From Acidobacteriota bacterium (GTDB lineage Bacteria; Acidobacteriota; Terriglobia; UBA7540), in the NCBI GenBank assembly GCA_003224635.1, contig QHZK01000216.1, forward strand, positions 1 to 6,112: 6,112 bases of DNA, in the 5' to 3' direction. Below the pieces are notes generated by a model. The model searched no databases and was not told the origin of the DNA. It saw nothing but the letters and a program-made list of their open reading frames with translations. The translations under genes were made by a program, and so were the position numbers. Shown here one piece after another: positions 3,515 through 6,112 of this stretch (positions are counted from its first letter, which is position 1; each line of letters begins with the position of its first letter).

Positions 3515-6112
3515 ATGAGGCTTCAACGCCCCAACTCGGCCTGTCAGCGCGCCTCGAGGACGACGATGTTGCTCGTCGCCTGGGTCGCTGCGGGAATGAT
3601 GTGGAACATACCAGGCGGCGGTCCGACCTACGCTGTCCCCGTATCGTCCGGCAACTCCTTGTCCTCGGCATCGGGCACGGAACAAAACAGCGCCACTCAA
3701 CCGGGCAGAGCCAATCCGGCGGTCGAAGCCCGCTTGGTGGCAGCGTATGGCAAGCTACCGCTGAGCTTCGAGGCTAACTCCGGTCAGGCCGATGACAGCG
3801 TGAAGTTCCTCTCGCACGGCCGCGGCTACACCGTGTCTTTGACCGCTACGGAGGCGGCCCTCTGCTTCGGAGCCCCGGAGCGGTGCGGGACGCGGAGCGC
3901 CGTAAAGGACAACGAAGCTGCTTTACACCGCACTGCACAGCCCGCAGGGACCTTGGTGAATATGAAGCTGGTGGGCGCCAATCGAGGTCCCAGGGTCTCG
4001 GGTCTCGACCGTCTGCCCGGCACTGCCAACTATTTTATCGGAAGCAATCCCCGGAACTGGCGCACCAGGGTCGCTACCTACGCCAAGGTACGATACAAGA
4101 GCGTCTATCCGGGCATCGACCTGATCTACTACGGCAACCAAGCACAACTGGAGTACGACTTTGTAGTGGCGCCAGGCGCTGATCCCAAGACTATTCGCCT
4201 CAGCCTCGAGGGCGGAGGCGCACTTAAACTGGATGCTCGCGGCGACCTTGTGTTGGGCGGAAAAGGCGAGGAGATCCGCTTCCATAGGCCCCGCTTCTAC
4301 CAGGAGCGGGGGAGCCGGCAGCAGCAGGTGCCCGGCCGCTATGTCCTCCGAGGTTCGCACCAGGTGGAATTCAGGCTGGCCTCGTATGACGCCCGTCGGC
4401 CGCTGAGGATCGATCCGGTCTTGAGCTATTCAACTTATCTGGGCGGCAACAACTTTGACCAACCAAACGGGATCGTCGTGGACTCCGCCGGCAACGCCTA
4501 CGTGGCAGGGTTCACGTCGTCCAGCAACTTTCCCGCACCCTCCGGGGCGCTACAGGCCACCTACGCTGGCAGCAGCGATGCTTTCGTGTCCAAGCTGAGC
4601 CCGAGCGGCTCGTCGCTGGTCTACTCGACTTACCTGGGCGGCAGCTTCACCGATCAGGCGCTCGCCATCGCTCTCGACTCCTTGGGCAGCGCGTATATCG
4701 CCGGCCAGACACTATCCAGCGACTTCCCGACTACCGCAGGCGCCTTCAAGACGGCTTACGGGGGGAACGGTGACGCGTTTCTGGCCAAACTGAGTCCCGA
4801 CGGCTCGTCGCTCGCCTACTCAACGTATCTGGGCGGCAGCGGGCTTGACGAAGCGCGCGGCATCGCCCTCGATTCTTCGGGAAACATCTACATCGCCGGT
4901 CAGACGTTCTCGACCGATTTCCCGATGCTGAGCGCCCTTCAAACCGCCAATAAGGGGAATCAAGACGCTTTTGTAGCCGAGTTCAGCGCCAGCGGCTCAC
5001 TGGTCTATTCCACGTACCTCGGTGGCAGCGGCAACGACCTGGCCAACGGCATTGCGGTTGACGCCCTCGGCGACGCCTACGTGACGGGTTACACGAACTC
5101 GGCTGACTTCCCGGTTTCTAACGCTCCCCAGGCCACGTGCAAGAGCTGCCCCAACATCGACGACGCCTTTGTGGCCGAGATCGGGGCCAATGGTTCGGGA
5201 ATCGTCTATTCCACCTACCTTGGGGGCAGCGGCAACGACCAAGGTACAGGCATCGCGGTGGACGCTCAGGGCAATGCCTATGTCACGGGCTTCACGCTAT
5301 CGAGCGACTTCCCGGCCACGGTTGGAGCCTACCAGCTTTCCCTGCTCGGTTCGGCGGACGCCTTCGTGACCAAGGTGAGCGCCAACGGGTCGACGCTGGG
5401 CTACTCGACCTACCTCGGAAAGGCCAAATATTCTTACGGCCAGGCCATAGCGGTGCTGAACGGCAATGCGTACGTCACGGGAGTGACGGCTGCGAACAGC
5501 AATTTCCCTTTGATCAACCCCACTCAGCCCACCAGGACCGGCTCTCCGCCGGATGCCTTTGTCACGGAACTCAACGCCGCAGGATCGTCGCTGTATTTCT
5601 CCACGTATCTGGGTGGCGGCAACTTTGATGAGGCGACTGCCATTGCCGTTGACCCTCAGGCGAACGTCTACATCGCCGGACAAACCAAGTCGACAAACTT
5701 TCCCTCAATGAACCCGTTTCAGGCGGTGTATGGAGGCGCTGACTCTGACTCTTTCATCACCAAAATTCTTTTTGCCACGACGGCGACCTTGTCGCCCACG
5801 CCTTTGGCGTTCTCTAACCAGCAGGTCGGAACGGGGAGCGCGGCCCGGACGCTGACGCTCTCGAACACGGGGACCTCGCCGTTGACCATCATGAGCCTCA
5901 CCATCAGCGGCTCGAATAGCGGTGATTTCAGTGAGACCAATAACTGCGGCTCCACGTTGGCCCAGGGAGCGAATTGCGCCATCAACGTGACGTTCACGCC
6001 TACGGCAAGCGGGGCGCGCAGCGGGGCCGTAACGATTACCGATAATGCCAGCGGCAGCCCACAGACCGCCAATCTAACAGGTACGGGCATCGCCCCCGCG
6101 GTCAGCCTCACG
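3515..6112 (+). CDS. Secreted SBBP-repeat protein with DUF7948-like N-terminus and ASH/choice-of-anchor-D-type domain (3' partial)
   Basis: The frame is open for 866 codons and runs off the window edge without a stop. Residues 1-40 look like a signal peptide: Arg-containing N-region, hydrophobic MLLVAWVAAGMMW (18-30), and likely cleavage after PTYA (37-40). Residues about 78-300 match the DUF7948-type domain that usually precedes SBBP repeats (GKLPLSFEANSGQ, VKFLSHGRGYTVSLT, NYFIGSNPRNW, YKSVYPGIDLIYYG, LEYDFVVAPGADP). Residues 303-751 are seven SBBP repeats, probably a beta-propeller. Residues about 757-858 form an ASH/choice-of-anchor-D-type beta-sandwich (TLTLSNTGTSPLTI, NNCGSTLAQGANCAINVTFTP) with Cys811 and Cys821 in the usual paired positions. 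No enzymatic motif is visible. Such proteins are exported; adhesion or surface-structure roles are guesses and the function is unknown. More ASH or Ig-like domains and a sorting signal may follow beyond the edge. The 546-bp upstream gap suggests an independent promoter. Confidence 0.92.
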   Translation, partial: MRLQRPNSACQRASRTTMLLVAWVAAGMMWNIPGGGPTYAVPVSSGNSLSSASGTEQNSATQPGRANPAVEARLVAAYGKLPLSFEANSGQADDSVKFLSHGRGYTVSLTATEAALCFGAPERCGTRSAVKDNEAALHRTAQPAGTLVNMKLVGANRGPRVSGLDRLPGTANYFIGSNPRNWRTRVATYAKVRYKSVYPGIDLIYYGNQAQLEYDFVVAPGADPKTIRLSLEGGGALKLDARGDLVLGGKGEEIRFHRPRFYQERGSRQQQVPGRYVLRGSHQVEFRLASYDARRPLRIDPVLSYSTYLGGNNFDQPNGIVVDSAGNAYVAGFTSSSNFPAPSGALQATYAGSSDAFVSKLSPSGSSLVYSTYLGGSFTDQALAIALDSLGSAYIAGQTLSSDFPTTAGAFKTAYGGNGDAFLAKLSPDGSSLAYSTYLGGSGLDEARGIALDSSGNIYIAGQTFSTDFPMLSALQTANKGNQDAFVAEFSASGSLVYSTYLGGSGNDLANGIAVDALGDAYVTGYTNSADFPVSNAPQATCKSCPNIDDAFVAEIGANGSGIVYSTYLGGSGNDQGTGIAVDAQGNAYVTGFTLSSDFPATVGAYQLSLLGSADAFVTKVSANGSTLGYSTYLGKAKYSYGQAIAVLNGNAYVTGVTAANSNFPLINPTQPTRTGSPPDAFVTELNAAGSSLYFSTYLGGGNFDEATAIAVDPQANVYIAGQTKSTNFPSMNPFQAVYGGADSDSFITKILFATTATLSPTPLAFSNQQVGTGSAARTLTLSNTGTSPLTIMSLTISGSNSGDFSETNNCGSTLAQGANCAINVTFTPTASGARSGAVTITDNASGSPQTANLTGTGIAPAVSLT
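4421..5767 (+). repeat. Seven SBBP repeats within the coding sequence
   Basis: Repeat starts, as base (residue), are 4421 (303), 4616 (368), 4811 (433), 5000 (496), 5201 (563), 5396 (628) and 5591 (693), ending at 5767 (751). Six units are 63-67 residues and the last is 59. The shared pattern is LxYSTYLGG, about five residues with Asp, GIAVDxxGNAYVxGxT, S(N/D)FP, a variable stretch, then DAFVxKL and SxxGSS. SBBP repeats are thought to form propeller blades. Seven units would suit one closed seven-bladed propeller, which is inference. Repeat 6 is the most divergent, with LGKAKYSYGQAIAVLNGN replacing the LGG...IAVDxxGN core. Repeat 4 carries an inserted CKSC motif (residues 542-545). Confidence 0.9.

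Noticed and set aside
5137..5628. 163-codon open frame on the + strand in another frame
   Set aside because: It overlaps SBBP repeats 4-7 in a shifted frame. Its apparent regularity comes only from the repeated underlying DNA.
4421..5767. Regular repeats as a CRISPR or tandem DNA array
   Set aside because: The period of about 195 bp is in frame, the copies are divergent in DNA but conserved as protein, and they match SBBP repeats.
5719..6111. 130-codon open frame on the - strand at the window edge
   Set aside because: It is antisense to the ASH-type domain of the SBBP protein. The sense frame has the conserved NNCGS and FTP motifs.

Overview
The window looks like chromosomal DNA from a GC-rich Gram-negative soil-type bacterium, most likely an Acidobacteriota member. 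This is inferred from three things: a large Oar-like TonB-dependent receptor with an N-terminal carboxypeptidase-regulatory-like domain, a secreted SBBP-repeat protein with a DUF7948-type N-terminus and an ASH/choice-of-anchor-D-type domain, and a GTAG-footed palindromic intergenic repeat. No ribosomal marker is present, so the phylum call is inference only.

Layout, all genes on the + strand. (1) Positions 2-217 hold the 3' end of a UDP-glucuronate decarboxylase-like NAD-dependent sugar epimerase/dehydratase. (2) Positions 218-421 are intergenic and contain a nested palindrome. An inverted pair of REP-like hairpins, each preceded by GTAG (a REPIN/BIME-like unit, 305-359), sits inside an 18-bp imperfect inverted repeat (278-295 and 368-385). 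(3) Positions 422-2968 encode a complete 848-aa TonB-dependent outer-membrane receptor. (4) Positions 2969-3514 are about 546 bp without a convincing gene. They hold a tandem pair of CCC...GGG-flanked TAGCGCTGC motifs (3441-3481) and one weak 46-codon ORF with a good ribosome-binding site (3244-3381). (5) Positions 3515-6112 hold an SBBP-repeat protein that stays open for 866 codons to the window edge. It has an N-terminal signal peptide, a DUF7948-like domain, seven SBBP repeats of about 65 residues, and an ASH-type beta-sandwich. The gene is truncated by the window, not by a stop codon.

The genes face the same way but are separated by long gaps (204 and 546 bp), so they are probably separate transcription units. 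The shared theme is the cell envelope: nucleotide-sugar synthesis for surface polysaccharide, an outer-membrane receptor, and a large exported repeat protein. I see no defence system, CRISPR array, transposase, phage gene, rRNA or tRNA. The least explained structures are the nested REP-like palindrome and the tandem hairpin motif just upstream of the SBBP gene.
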